This document shows, piece by piece, positions 9,045 to 18,328 of a DNA stretch of 64,000 nucleotides; the first letter of the stretch is position 1; each line of letters opens with the position of its first letter. The stretch covers positions 85,676 through 149,675 of the forward strand of contig NZ_VXCP01000013.1 of the NCBI RefSeq assembly GCF_011355085.1, given 5' to 3'. A model generated the notes under the pieces. The model searched no databases, was not told where the DNA came from, and was given only the letters and a program-made list of their open reading frames with translations. The stretch comes from Pseudomonas akapageensis (GTDB taxonomy: Bacteria; Pseudomonadota; Gammaproteobacteria; Pseudomonadales; Pseudomonadaceae). The translations under genes and the position numbers were made by a program.

Positions 9045-9204
9045 CGAAAACTTCGTCCGTGCTCGACGCTTTTGACGTCGGCTCACCTCACGCCGTCTTC
9101 TGGACAGTGTGTAGCCCGGGGGCCGACACAACCCTGTTGGGTTGCTGGCCGCAGCTTGCCTGATTCGGCTAGCTGCACTGGACTCATGTCCGGGCAGTGA
9201 TTCT
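9013..9204 (-). ncRNA. Candidate structured small RNA, unidentified
   Basis: The 426-base gap 8904-9329 has no convincing gene but holds a leftward RNA signal. A terminator stem (9020-9030 with 9034-9044) is fully paired only as minus-strand RNA, where one pair is G-U and the other strand would have an A-C mismatch, and it is followed by six U. Upstream in that RNA lie several stems: 9064-9068/9076-9080, 9121-9124/9147-9150 enclosing 9129-9134/9139-9144, 9151-9156/9171-9176, and 9180-9183/9188-9191. A TATTAT box (9212-9217, minus) would start an RNA of about 190 bases, but no clear -35 is seen, so the 5' end is a guess. It does not look like RsmX/Y/Z, 6S, tmRNA, SRP or RNase P RNA. Confidence 0.5.
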
Positions 9205-9329
9205 GGTGATAATAATAGGGCGGACACCCCGACACAGGATTGCGAAGATTGCTCATTCAAACACCACTTGCGCAATTTTTAACTTCAGATAGATAATTTA
9301 ACGCAATAGAAACGACATAGGCCCAATCC

Positions 9330-9809
9330 GTGAGCAAACTCGACCGTTACGACCTCAGCATTCTTGCCGAATTGCAGCGCGATGCCCGCATCTCCAATCA
9401 GGAACTGGCCGAACGCATTGGCCTGTCGCCCTCGCCCTGCTCGCGCCGGGTCAAGCAGCTGGAGGACGACGGCTATATCTCCCGCCAGGTGGCCCTGCTC
9501 GACCGCAAGATGCTGGGCCTGAGCCTGACCGCCTATGTGATGATCGGCATGGACCGACACACGCCGGAGCGTTTCGAGAATTTCGAAGCCAAGATTCGCA
9601 GCCTGCCCCAGGTGCTCGAATGCAACCTGGTGACCGGCATGGAAGCGGACTATCAACTCAAGGTGGTGGTACCGGACATGGACCACTATCAGAAGCTGCT
9701 GCTGGGCCACCTGACCCGTATCGAAGGGGTCACCAGCGTGCGTTCGAGCTTTGTGCTCAACCAGGTGCTGTCGAGCACCGAGCTGCCCTTGACCCATTTG
9801 CGCACATGA
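9330..9809 (+). CDS. Lrp/AsnC family transcriptional regulator
   Basis: A 159-residue feast/famine regulator. The N-terminal helix-turn-helix is LDRYDLSILAELQRDARISNQELAERIGLSPSPCSRRVKQLEDDGYI-like (residues 3-50), and the C-terminal RAM ligand-binding domain (about 65-150) includes VLECNLVTGMEADYQLKVVV. Such proteins form octamers or dimers that respond to amino acids. The start is a GTG at 9330 with only a weak AGG upstream. The effector and targets are unknown, because neither neighbour is an obvious amino-acid gene. Confidence 0.92.
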   Translation: MSKLDRYDLSILAELQRDARISNQELAERIGLSPSPCSRRVKQLEDDGYISRQVALLDRKMLGLSLTAYVMIGMDRHTPERFENFEAKIRSLPQVLECNLVTGMEADYQLKVVVPDMDHYQKLLLGHLTRIEGVTSVRSSFVLNQVLSSTELPLTHLRT

Positions 9810-9842
9810 CGACAGGTCATGCACGCCCGGCCGGCACAGGCG

Positions 9843-9848
9843 TATAAT
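9843..9848 (+). promoter_or_regulatory. -10 element before the DUF2788 gene
   Basis: A perfect TATAAT lies 31 bases before the DUF2788 start. No good -35 hexamer is visible at 16-18 bases, so the assignment rests on the -10 alone. Confidence 0.35.
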
Positions 9849-9879
9849 CGCGCCCGCATTGCCTGTCTGGAGAAGTTCG

Positions 9880-10083
9880 ATGGATCCTGCAGTATTTGAA
9901 GAGTGGATGATGACCAGCCTGGTCACCATCCTGATTGGCTTCATGGGCTTTATCGTCTGGGATTTGGCCAAGAAGTCCAAAGCCGGCCGGTTCGGCACCT
10001 TTATCCTGTTTTTCGTCCTCGGTCTGGGCATCCTCGCTTTCGTCATCAAAAGCGTGGTCATCGGCTACATCGAAGGCGTCTAG
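9880..10083 (+). CDS. DUF2788 small membrane protein
   Basis: A 67-residue protein with two hydrophobic helices: about residues 10-28 (MTSLVTILIGFMGFIVWDL) and 40-62 (FGTFILFFVLGLGILAFVIKS), separated by the basic loop AKKSKAGR. This is the DUF2788 family, common in Pseudomonas and related gammaproteobacteria. GGAG at 9869-9872 picks this ATG over the in-frame one 21 bases earlier. The stop codon TAG is part of the CTAG that begins the 10080-10226 repeat element. Function unknown. Confidence 0.88.
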   Translation: MDPAVFEEWMMTSLVTILIGFMGFIVWDLAKKSKAGRFGTFILFFVLGLGILAFVIKSVVIGYIEGV

Positions 10084-10226
10084 GTTCTGTTCGAAAAGTA
10101 GCCGAGCGCAGATCAGGCAAGGCAAAAACAGGCGAGGAAGCGGAGTTTACTGGTTGTAAATGAGCATTCCGAGCCTGTTTTTAACGCAGCATGATCAAGC
10201 GCAGGCACTTTTCGAATAGGACCTAG
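10080..10226. repeat. 147-bp CTAG-bounded inverted-repeat (MITE-like) element
   Basis: The terminal 20 bases at 10080-10099 and the reverse complement of 10207-10226 match at 18 of 20 positions; both begin CTAGGT and share TTCGAAAAGT. The interior has no coding capacity. The element exactly fills the gap between DUF2788 and rluE, and both of its CTAG ends overlap stop codons (TAG of DUF2788 at 10081-10083; TAG of rluE at 10223-10225). I recall similar 120-150 bp elements scattered in fluorescens-group genomes, but no second copy is in this window. It could also fold as a bidirectional terminator. Confidence 0.6.
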
Positions 10227-10864
10227 AGGCGGGCGGGCACTTCCCGCCACTGCCCTTGTTCAAGGCCATCGATACTCCATTGGCCAATTCGCACCCGCAC
10301 CAAACGTAGCGTCGGCAGACCAACGGCAGCGGTCATTCGTCGCACCTGACGGTTGCGACCTTCCTTGATCACCAATTCCAGCCACGAAGTTGGCACGCTT
10401 TTGCGAAAGCGTACCGGTGGGTTACGTGGCCACAGGGTCGGCTCTTCAAGCAAGCGCGCCTCGGCCGGCAAAGTCATGCCGTCATTGAGTTCGACGCCTT
10501 TGCGCAGCTGCTGCAAGTGTTCCTCGGTCGGCTCACCCTCCACTTGCACCCAATAGGTCTTGGCCAGCTTGTGCTTCGGGTCGGCGATGCGCGCCTGCAA
10601 TTGCCCGTCATTGGTCAACAGCAGCAGGCCTTCGCTGTCGCGATCCAGACGCCCGGCCGGGTAGATACCCGGTACGTCGATAAAGTCTTTGAGCGTCGCC
10701 CGCCCCGCTTCGTCGCTGAACTGAGTCAGCACATCGAAGGGTTTGTTGAACAGGATCAACCGAGGTTCAGCCGGAGGCGCCTTGGCTACGCGGCGCTTGG
10801 CCACAGGTTTGCCCGTGGGCTTGGCCGAAGGTCGGCGAGAGGCGGAACGTGGAGGTTGAGACAT
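10223..10864 (-). CDS. rluE: 23S rRNA pseudouridine synthase RluE
   Basis: A 213-residue RsuA/RluE-type pseudouridine synthase. After a basic, Pro/Ala/Lys-rich N-terminal 30 residues, the catalytic domain begins [20 protein letters not shown]. The catalytic Asp lies in [53 protein letters not shown] matches E. coli RluE, which modifies U2457 of 23S rRNA. There is no S4 domain, consistent with RluE rather than RsuA. No clear Shine-Dalgarno precedes the ATG. Its last codon and stop fall in the terminal repeat of the MITE-like element. Confidence 0.93.
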   Translation of the reverse strand: MSQPPRSASRRPSAKPTGKPVAKRRVAKAPPAEPRLILFNKPFDVLTQFSDEAGRATLKDFIDVPGIYPAGRLDRDSEGLLLLTNDGQLQARIADPKHKLAKTYWVQVEGEPTEEHLQQLRKGVELNDGMTLPAEARLLEEPTLWPRNPPVRFRKSVPTSWLELVIKEGRNRQVRRMTAAVGLPTLRLVRVRIGQWSIDGLEQGQWREVPARL

Positions 10865-10922
10865 GGGGAGGGAAGCTTCAAACCGGCAGGGCCATCAATG
10901 CTACTGCCGGTTTGAGCAAACC

Positions 10923-12395
10923 TCAACGGAACGGTGGTTCGTCGAAACTGCGCAGCTTGCGCGAATGCAGCGAGTTCACTTCCGTACGCAACAGGTCCAG
11001 AGCCGCAATACCGATCTTCAAGTGCTGGCTGACCGCACGGTTATAGAACGCGTTGGCCGAGCCTGGCAGCTTGATCTCGCTGTGCAACGGCTTGTCCGAC
11101 ACACATAGCAAGGTGCCGTAAGGTACCCGCAGGCGATAACCCTGGGCGGCGATGGTGCCGCTTTCCATGTCCACCGCCACGGCCCGCGACAGGTTGATCA
11201 GCGGGCGCTCCTCGGCCCAGCGCAGCTCCCAGTTGCGGTCGTCGTAGGTCAACACGGTGCCGGTACGCAGGCGCTTTTTCAGTTCATCGCCACGCTCGCC
11301 GGTGATCTGCGCCGCGGCCTCCTGCAAGGCCATCTGCACCTCGGCCAGGGCGGGGATCGGAATGTTCGGCGGCACCACACGATCGAGAATGCCGTCGCGG
11401 CGCATATAGGCGTGGGCCAGCACGTAGTCACCGATGGTCTGCGACTGCCGCAGGCCGCCGCAATGGCCGATCATCAACCAGCAGTGCGGCCGCAGCACGG
11501 CCAGGTGGTCGGTAATGTTCTTGGCATTGGACGGGCCGACACCAATGTTGACCAGGGTCACACCGTCGCCGTCGGCGGCGATCAGGTGATAGGCCGGCAT
11601 CTGGTAACGGTGCCAGACCACACCGGCGACCAGCGCCTGGGCTTCACCGTTGTCCATGCTCTTGTCGATGATCACGTTGCCCGGCAGCACCATGCGCACG
11701 AAACGCGAATCGTCACGCAATTGCTCCAGGCCGTGGGTAATGAACTGGTCGACATAACGGTGGTAGTTGGTCAACAGGATCCACGGCTGGACATGCCGCC
11801 AGTCGCTACCGGTGTAATGCACCAGGCGGCGCAGGGAAAAGTCCACGCGCGCGGCATCGAACAGCGCCAGCGGCAAAGGGTCGACGTTGGCCCAGTCATA
11901 CAGGCCATCGGCGATGCCGTCGGTCGCGGCCGAGAGGTCGGTGCTGGGGAAAACCCGTGCCAGGGCCGCGGCGGTCACGCCGGTACCGGCCAGTTCATCG
12001 CCTTGCTCGACCACATAAGGGTAGGGAATGTTCTGTTCGCTGACGCCCACTTCCACGGTCACGGTGAAATCGTTCATCAACGGCCGCAGCTGCTCCAGCA
12101 GGTAACTGCGAAACGCCGCCGGATGGGTCACGGTGACGCTGTAGGTTCCCGGCAGCTGTACCTTGGCATAGGCCCGGGTGGTGGTCGGCACTTCGCCCTG
12201 GCAGCGGTAGATCAGGCGCAGTACGGGATAGCGGAACTGAGCGCGCTCATCCGCAGTGGGTTCGGTCCGATCCTTGATGTAGCGCTTGAGCGCCTGGCTC
12301 AAGGCATCGGTGGCCTGTTGGTGCAAGGCCGCCAGGATATCGACGGCTTGCTCGGCGGTTTCTACGACAACAAAGGCTTCAGCAGTTCGAGTCAC
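10923..12395 (-). CDS. amn: AMP nucleosidase
   Basis: A protein of about 490 residues that hydrolyses AMP to adenine and ribose 5-phosphate. It has the Amn N-terminal domain (about 1-180) and a C-terminal nucleoside-phosphorylase fold (about 270-480), with INIGVGPSNAKNITDHLAVLRPH, MIGHCGGLRQSQTIGDYVLA and VAVDMESGTIAAQGYR, the Glu of which lies at the active site. The GTG at 12393-12395 was preferred because AGGA lies about eight bases before it; an in-frame ATG three codons earlier (12404) has AGG abutting it, and the open frame extends to 12473. It is divergent from nothing and follows the acyl-CoA dehydrogenase on the same strand. Confidence 0.93.
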   Translation of the reverse strand: MTRTAEAFVVVETAEQAVDILAALHQQATDALSQALKRYIKDRTEPTADERAQFRYPVLRLIYRCQGEVPTTTRAYAKVQLPGTYSVTVTHPAAFRSYLLEQLRPLMNDFTVTVEVGVSEQNIPYPYVVEQGDELAGTGVTAAALARVFPSTDLSAATDGIADGLYDWANVDPLPLALFDAARVDFSLRRLVHYTGSDWRHVQPWILLTNYHRYVDQFITHGLEQLRDDSRFVRMVLPGNVIIDKSMDNGEAQALVAGVVWHRYQMPAYHLIAADGDGVTLVNIGVGPSNAKNITDHLAVLRPHCWLMIGHCGGLRQSQTIGDYVLAHAYMRRDGILDRVVPPNIPIPALAEVQMALQEAAAQITGERGDELKKRLRTGTVLTYDDRNWELRWAEERPLINLSRAVAVDMESGTIAAQGYRLRVPYGTLLCVSDKPLHSEIKLPGSANAFYNRAVSQHLKIGIAALDLLRTEVNSLHSRKLRSFDEPPFR

Positions 12396-12473
12396 GATGA
12401 GCATCCTGTCTGATCTTGCAGGACTCCATCTTGCCTGTAACAGCGTGTAAAGGCACGCCCGCTGACGCGCCAC

Positions 12474-14123
12474 TCAGCGCGGTGTCGAACGCTCCACCAG
12501 GGCTTCCACCTCAAGCCCCCGCGGCAAGGTACCAAAGACGTGCCCCGCGCGGCCCAGGCGACTGGCGATGAAGGCATCACTGACCGCACTATTGCCCGCT
12601 TCGAGGAGCAGTTTGGCCTGCAGGCCAAGGGCAACGTCCTCGGTCAACTGACGAGCGCGGTACTGGATGTCGTGGGAGTGGGATTCCTGGAAGGCGACCT
12701 TCAGGTGTTCAATGTGCTCGGCCAGACGCTTGTCGCCATGACCATCACCCAGTTCGGTGAACAGCGCGTCGAGAACCCCCGGCTCCTTGGACAAGGCACG
12801 CAGCACATCCAGGCATTGCACGTTGCCGGATCCCTCCCAGGTCGAGTTGACCGGCGCTTCGCGGTACAGACGCGGCAGGATGCTGTCTTCGACGTAACCG
12901 GCGCCGCCCATGCACTCGGCCGCTTCGTTGATCATGGCCGGCGCGCGCTTGCAGATCCAGTATTTGCCCACGGCCGTGACCAACCGGGCAAAACGCGCCT
13001 GCTGCGGGTCGTCCGGCTGGTCCAGCGCGCGCCCCATGCGCAAGCTCAGGGCCAGTGCGGCTTCACTTTCCAGCGCCAGGTCGGCCAATACATTCTGCAT
13101 CAACGGTTGTTCGCTGAGCAGGCGCCCACCGACACTGCGGTGCGCGCAGTGGTGAGCGGCCTGGGTCAGGGCCTGGCGCATCAGCGCACTGGAACCGACC
13201 ATGCAATCGAAGCGGGTCATGGCCACCATCTCGATAATGGTCGGCACCCCGCGCCCCTCCTCGCCGACCATCCAGGCCAGCGCGCCACGGAACTCCACTT
13301 CGCTCGAGGCGTTGGAGACATTGCCCAGCTTGTTTTTCAGGCGCTGGATATAGAACTCGTTACGGGTATCGTCCGGCCGATGCCGCGGCATCAGAAAGCA
13401 GGTCAGCCCTTTGTCGGTCTGGGCCAGGGTGAGGAAAGCGTCGCACATCGGTGCCGAACAGAACCATTTGTGCCCCACCAGTTCGTAGGCCTGACCCGGC
13501 CCCCCGGCGCCTACCGGGTAGGCCCGTGTGGTGTTGGCGCGGACATCGGTGCCGCCCTGCTTCTCGGTCATGGCCATGCCGATGGTCGCACCCGCCTTGT
13601 GCGCAATCGAGACGTTGCGCGGATCGTATTCGGTAGCGAGGACCTTGGGCAGCCATTGCTCCGCAAGGTCGGGCTGCAACTTGAACGCCGGGACACTGGC
13701 GAAGGTCATGGTCAGCGGGCAACCGGTACCGGCCTCGGCCTGGGTGTGCATGTACGTCATGGCAGCCCGGGCCACATGTGCGCCGTCACGCGGGTCGGTC
13801 CAGGGTAATGAGGGCAGGCCATGCTCGATGGCCGTGCGCATCAGCTCATGATAGGCCGGGTGGAACTCCACCAGGTCGATGCGATGGCCGTAGCGGTCGT
13901 GGCTGTGGAAAACCGGTTTGTTCTGGTTGGCCAGAAAGCCTGCCGCCATCAATGGTCCGCCGGCGAGCGTCCCGTAGGCATCGATTCGCTGTTCGGCCCA
14001 ACCTGCCCCGTAACGCCGGGCCCATTCCTGCAAGGGCAGATCAATGCGGTAAAGGTTCGCCCCGTCCAGCGACGGCGGCTGGTTGGTGACTTCATGGGTT
14101 TCCGCGAACTGATGCAGGTTCAT
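12474..14123 (-). CDS. AidB-like acyl-CoA dehydrogenase
   Basis: A 549-residue FAD enzyme of the acyl-CoA dehydrogenase superfamily, close in length and order to E. coli AidB (541). Visible motifs include GMAMTEKQGGTDVRANTT (FAD-binding middle domain), YELVGHKWFCSAPMCDAFL, and the C-terminal NEAAECMGGAGYVEDSILPRLYREAPVNSTWEGSGNVQ. AidB binds DNA and is part of the alkylation response, but most relatives are simply uncharacterised dehydrogenases. The start at 14123 is set by AGGAG seven bases upstream. In P. aeruginosa, as I remember it, a TetR gene stands between it and ladS; here that gap is only 75 bases. Confidence 0.85.
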   Translation of the reverse strand: MNLHQFAETHEVTNQPPSLDGANLYRIDLPLQEWARRYGAGWAEQRIDAYGTLAGGPLMAAGFLANQNKPVFHSHDRYGHRIDLVEFHPAYHELMRTAIEHGLPSLPWTDPRDGAHVARAAMTYMHTQAEAGTGCPLTMTFASVPAFKLQPDLAEQWLPKVLATEYDPRNVSIAHKAGATIGMAMTEKQGGTDVRANTTRAYPVGAGGPGQAYELVGHKWFCSAPMCDAFLTLAQTDKGLTCFLMPRHRPDDTRNEFYIQRLKNKLGNVSNASSEVEFRGALAWMVGEEGRGVPTIIEMVAMTRFDCMVGSSALMRQALTQAAHHCAHRSVGGRLLSEQPLMQNVLADLALESEAALALSLRMGRALDQPDDPQQARFARLVTAVGKYWICKRAPAMINEAAECMGGAGYVEDSILPRLYREAPVNSTWEGSGNVQCLDVLRALSKEPGVLDALFTELGDGHGDKRLAEHIEHLKVAFQESHSHDIQYRARQLTEDVALGLQAKLLLEAGNSAVSDAFIASRLGRAGHVFGTLPRGLEVEALVERSTPR

Positions 14124-14198
14124 GGGGGGCTCCTTGGATACTGGCCGATTCATTTCAGTGAATCACGCTCCAGTCTGCACCAAAAGTGTCATATACGC

Positions 14199-16601
14199 CT
14201 AAATGTCGGCACTTTCCCCATCACTTACTGCCAATAACCTTGCGTGCAGCTTGCCCTGCAATTCTTCGAATCGAACGGGTTTGACCAGGCAATCGCTGAC
14301 GCCCGACGCCTGGCAAATTTCCAGTTCAGCCTGCTGCAGCCTGGCCGTCACTACCAATACCGGGAGATCCGCACAGCCTGGAACCTCACGCAATTGGCGA
14401 CAGACCTCGAACCCTTCGAGCGAGGGCATCAGGCAGTCCAGCAGTACCGCATCGAAACGCTCGCTGCGCAGCAGTGCCAGCGCGCTCGTGGCATCTTCGG
14501 CCGTGCGCACCCGATAGCCGAGCTTGAGCAGCATGCCGCGAATTACCAACTGGTTGATGCTGCTGTCATCGATCAAGAGCACGGTGCATTCGCGCGCCGA
14601 GCGATGCGCCCCTCGCACCATGAAGTGAGCCGGCACGGCAATCGAAACCGGCTGCTCAGGCGATTGCCCCATCTGCACCCTCAGCTCGAAGCTGCTGCCC
14701 TGCCCGGGCGTGGAGTGATGGGTCAGGTGCCCGTTCATCAGTTCTGCCAACTGCCGGCAAATCGCCAACCCGATCCCCAACCCTCCATGTTCACGGGTCA
14801 TGGAGCCATCGAGCTGATAAAACCGTTGATACAAGGTGGCATCGTCCAGATGGCCAAAACCGATTCCGCTGTCGCTGACCTTGAACCAGAACTCAAAGGT
14901 ATCGACAGCTGTGCTGCGGCCACTGACCTGCAGGCTGACCGCGCCTTGACGAGTGAACTTGATCGCGTTGTCGAGCAGGCAGGCCAGGCACAGGCTCAAC
15001 TTCTTGGCGTCACCCACCACCTGGTCCGCCAGATCGGGAGCGACATCGATGGAATAGGCCAGGCCCTTGCGCTGGGCCTGCGGGGAAAACTGCAGGCGCA
15101 GACTTTCGAGCATGCCACACAGACTGAAGGCATCATGTTGGGGATAGAGTTTTCCCGCCTGCAGCTCGGTGAGAATCAGAATCTCGTCGACCATCCGCAT
15201 CATGTCCCGCGCGGAACCCGCGGCCGTCTGCTGATACTGTTCGAGCTCGGGGCTCAGGGACACGGTTTGCATCAATTCCAGCGAACCGATGACACCGTTC
15301 ATCGGCGTACGGAGCTCATGGGTGACAGTTGCCAGGAACTCGTCCTTGAGCCGGTTGCTGTTGGCCAACTGCTGGTTGAGCACTTCGAGCTTTTGCCCGG
15401 CGTCGAACAAGGTCTGTGCCTGTTGTTCGCGCATGCTGTTGATACGGTCGGCCAGCGCCAGCGACAGTAGCCCGACCTCCAGGGCCGAACCGATCTGGCT
15501 GGCGTACATGGTGATGAAGACATTGGGCAGGTACCCCAGCACCATCAGCGTGTTGACCACCCCGCCGAGCAGGAAGGCCGACCAGGCGATGATGAAATAC
15601 CGCGCGACCCGCAGCCCGCGCCACCAGGCAACGATACCCGCCGTGAAAATCGCCACGGTGAACAACAGCGCCAAGGCAGTGGCCAGACGCAGCGCGAGTC
15701 CATAGCTTGTGGTCAACGACAACAGCACTACAGTGGCAGCACAGACCATCAGCGCCCGCAGCAAGCGATCGAGCAGCCGACTGTGCCTGGAGGTGTGCAG
15801 GAAGCTGCGGGCGAACTGACAGCCGAAGAGCCCTGCCGAACCGATGAAGAAAGGCGTTGCCGCGTTGGCCCACCAGGGATTGTCCGGCCAGAAGTACTCG
15901 ACCCCCGCGCCATTGACCGAGACCTGATACAGGCCGAACGAGGCGATGTAGAGGATGTAATAGAGATAACTGGTGTCGCGCACGCTGAGGTAGATGAACA
16001 GGTTGTAGACCAGCATTCCCAGCAGCACGCCGTAGATCAAGCCCAGCACATAGATGCGCGCCGGCTGCTCCTCCATATAGGCATGGCTGGACCACAGGGT
16101 CAGCGGGGCCTGGACGGAACCCTGGCTTTTCAGGCGCAGATACAGGGTCCTGGATTGCCCCGGCGCAAAGGGCACTTCGAACAGGTAGTTGTTCTGCCTG
16201 ATCTGGCGGCTGGCGAAGGGAAAGGCATCGCCGGTGCGGCGAACCAGCTGATAAGTACCAGCGGCATCGGCCAGGTAGAGCTCAAGGTCATCGAGCGGCG
16301 GATAGGCCAGCTCCAGAAGCCAGTTGCGAGGTGCCGAGGCGGAGGTCGCGCTGTAGCGCAGGTCGATGCGCAGCCAGAACGCCGATGTCGAATAACCGGC
16401 ATTGAGCACGTCATGAAGGTGCGGACGAAACTGATCGACCAGTGCCGCAGATCTGACTTGCTCGATCGTGGCATTGCCTTTACGGTCTTCGAAGACCTGC
16501 ATCACCCGGCCAAGCGGAAGGCTGCGAGTGGTGTCATCGAAATCGACCGCGCAGGCCAGCAAAGGCAGCAAGCCCACCAGTAGAATCAGCAAATAGCGCA
16601 T
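14199..16601 (-). CDS. ladS: LadS hybrid sensor histidine kinase/response regulator
   Basis: An 800-residue inner-membrane sensor that in P. aeruginosa works through GacS/GacA and the RsmY/RsmZ RNAs, favouring biofilm and chronic-infection traits. Order of parts: signal peptide (1-18); 7TMR-DISMED2 periplasmic sensor domain (about 25-165); seven-helix 7TMR-DISM block (about 183-385); short coiled coil (390-415); HisKA with phospho-acceptor His428 in TVTHELRTP; HATPase with DNAIKF (Asn545) and GGLGIGL; and a receiver domain with Asp722 (LLDCLMP) and Lys774. The identity rests on this architecture plus the thiD-thiE-hemL neighbours, the same as around PA3974. It is divergent from thiD across 262 bases. 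Confidence 0.92.
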   Translation of the reverse strand: MRYLLILLVGLLPLLACAVDFDDTTRSLPLGRVMQVFEDRKGNATIEQVRSAALVDQFRPHLHDVLNAGYSTSAFWLRIDLRYSATSASAPRNWLLELAYPPLDDLELYLADAAGTYQLVRRTGDAFPFASRQIRQNNYLFEVPFAPGQSRTLYLRLKSQGSVQAPLTLWSSHAYMEEQPARIYVLGLIYGVLLGMLVYNLFIYLSVRDTSYLYYILYIASFGLYQVSVNGAGVEYFWPDNPWWANAATPFFIGSAGLFGCQFARSFLHTSRHSRLLDRLLRALMVCAATVVLLSLTTSYGLALRLATALALLFTVAIFTAGIVAWWRGLRVARYFIIAWSAFLLGGVVNTLMVLGYLPNVFITMYASQIGSALEVGLLSLALADRINSMREQQAQTLFDAGQKLEVLNQQLANSNRLKDEFLATVTHELRTPMNGVIGSLELMQTVSLSPELEQYQQTAAGSARDMMRMVDEILILTELQAGKLYPQHDAFSLCGMLESLRLQFSPQAQRKGLAYSIDVAPDLADQVVGDAKKLSLCLACLLDNAIKFTRQGAVSLQVSGRSTAVDTFEFWFKVSDSGIGFGHLDDATLYQRFYQLDGSMTREHGGLGIGLAICRQLAELMNGHLTHHSTPGQGSSFELRVQMGQSPEQPVSIAVPAHFMVRGAHRSARECTVLLIDDSSINQLVIRGMLLKLGYRVRTAEDATSALALLRSERFDAVLLDCLMPSLEGFEVCRQLREVPGCADLPVLVVTARLQQAELEICQASGVSDCLVKPVRFEELQGKLHARLLAVSDGESADI

Positions 16602-16863
16602 ACAGCCCCAGCATGGCCTGTCCGGTTACGTCGCGAACCTCCCCAGTCCGTTGAGACGACGTCCTCCAGCAGTGCCTGTTATCAGTATCGAAGCACTCTA
16701 GCATAGCTTCCAGACACCGGTTCACGCCAAACAAAAAAACAACTGAAAGGCTCTAAGACGGCCACTTCAGCGAAATCCAGAAAAAATCACTGACGCTTCG
16801 ATCAAAAAAACAGTGACGAGCAGGCAGCCCCCTAAAAAGCGTTTGGTGGTAAGCTCGCGCACC

Positions 16864-17661
16864 ATGAATATCTATAGCTCCCGCCCTGTTGTCCTCTGTC
16901 TCTCCGGCCACGACCCAAGTGGCGGCGCCGGCTTGCAGGCAGATATAGAAGCCCTTCTCGCTCAAGGTTGCCATGCAGCGCCCGCTGTAACCGCCCTGAC
17001 CGTGCAGGACACCGTCAATGTCAGCGACTTCCGCGTCCTGGACCGAGAGTGGGTGTTGGCCCAGGCCAATGCCGTGCTCAACGATTCGACCGTGGCTGCC
17101 GTCAAGCTGGGCATGCTCGGCTCGCTGGAAATGGTCGACACCGTAGTCGAACTGCTCCAGGCCCATCCGCACCTGCCGCTGGTGTGCGACCCGGTGCTGC
17201 GTGCCGGAGGCGGTGGGCGCCTGGGCAAGGACGAAGTCGGCTACGCCATGCGCGAACGCCTGCTGCCATTGGCGACCATTGCCACCCCCAATCTTCCTGA
17301 AGCGCGCATCCTCGCCGAACTGCCCGAAGGCACGGCAGACGAATGCGCAGAAAAGCTCCTGCCCTTCTGCAAGCACCTGTTGATCACGGGCGGCCACGGT
17401 GACGAACACGAAGTTCACAACCGTTTGTACAGCCGCGACGGCACGCGCAAGACCTTCACCTGCCAGCGCCTGCCGGGCAGTTACCATGGTTCCGGCTGCA
17501 CCCTGGCCAGCACGTTGGCCGGTCGCCTGGCCCTCGGCGAGGAACTGCAAAGCGCCGTGCAATCTGCCCTGGACTACACATGGCGTACGCTGCGTGACGC
17601 AGAGCAACTGGGCAAGGGCCAGTTCGTGCCGCGCCGGCTGCCGCTGGATTTCTGCTCCTGA
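16864..17661 (+). CDS. thiD: Hydroxymethylpyrimidine/phosphomethylpyrimidine kinase ThiD
   Basis: A 265-residue ribokinase-like enzyme that phosphorylates HMP and then HMP-P to HMP-PP for thiamine synthesis. Signatures are [19 protein letters not shown] near the N-terminus (pyrimidine binding), [12 protein letters not shown], and [14 protein letters not shown], the anion-hole motif with the catalytic Cys region. The ATG at 16864 fits the usual family length; the open frame begins 17 codons earlier but has no support. No TPP riboswitch is visible in front. It leads the thiD-thiE-hemL run. Confidence 0.95.
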   Translation: MNIYSSRPVVLCLSGHDPSGGAGLQADIEALLAQGCHAAPAVTALTVQDTVNVSDFRVLDREWVLAQANAVLNDSTVAAVKLGMLGSLEMVDTVVELLQAHPHLPLVCDPVLRAGGGGRLGKDEVGYAMRERLLPLATIATPNLPEARILAELPEGTADECAEKLLPFCKHLLITGGHGDEHEVHNRLYSRDGTRKTFTCQRLPGSYHGSGCTLASTLAGRLALGEELQSAVQSALDYTWRTLRDAEQLGKGQFVPRRLPLDFCS

Positions 17662-17684
17662 CGACCGGCCTTGAGGCGCACTCA

Positions 17685-18311
17685 ATGAAGTTACGTGGTT
17701 TGTATGCCATCACCGACAGCCAACTGCTGGCCGGCAAGTTTCTCCCGTATGTCGAAGCTGCGCTCGACGGTGGCGTCACCCTGCTGCAATACCGCGACAA
17801 GAGCAGCGACGAAGCCCGCCGCCTGCGCGAGGCCGAAGCCTTGCGCGATTTGTGCGAACGCTACAAAACCCGGCTGATCATCAATGACGATGCCGAGCTG
17901 GCCGCGCGCCTGGGCGTTGGCGTGCACCTGGGGCAGACCGATGGCCCGCTGACGCCGGCCCGCACCCTGCTCGGCCGCCAGGCGATCATCGGCGCCACCT
18001 GCCACGGCCAGCTCGAGCTTGCCGAAAGGGCGGCCCGGGAAGGCGCCGACTACGTCGCCTTCGGTCGCTTCTTCAATTCCAATACCAAGCCCGGCGCACC
18101 GACGGCCAGCCTTGAGCTGCTCGACCAGGCGCGCGCGCAGCTGAAGCTGCCGATCGCCGTGATCGGTGGCATCACCCTGGATAACGCCAGGCCGCTGATC
18201 GAACACGGCGCCGACCTGCTGGCGGTGATCCACGCCCTGTTCAGCGCCGACAGCACGCAGGAAGTCACCCGTCGTGCTCGCGCCTTCAATGCCTTGTTCG
18301 AATCTGTCTGA
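17685..18311 (+). CDS. thiE: Thiamine-phosphate synthase ThiE
   Basis: A 208-residue TIM-barrel enzyme that couples HMP-PP with thiazole phosphate to give thiamine monophosphate. Typical segments are [12 protein letters not shown] (diphosphate binding), [51 protein letters not shown], and [13 protein letters not shown]. It follows thiD after 23 bases and precedes hemL by 17, so all three are probably one transcript. Confidence 0.95.
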   Translation: MKLRGLYAITDSQLLAGKFLPYVEAALDGGVTLLQYRDKSSDEARRLREAEALRDLCERYKTRLIINDDAELAARLGVGVHLGQTDGPLTPARTLLGRQAIIGATCHGQLELAERAAREGADYVAFGRFFNSNTKPGAPTASLELLDQARAQLKLPIAVIGGITLDNARPLIEHGADLLAVIHALFSADSTQEVTRRARAFNALFESV

Positions 18312-18328
18312 TTTAAAGAGAACCCAAC

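Noticed and set aside
8934..9275. A 113-codon minus-strand frame in the 8904-9329 gap
   Set aside because: No ribosome site, composition unlike the neighbouring proteins, and it runs through the terminator of the proposed RNA.
16602..16863. TPP riboswitch before thiD
   Set aside because: The conserved CTGAGA and ACCTGATC-type segments are absent; only A-rich sequence and a weak inverted repeat are present.
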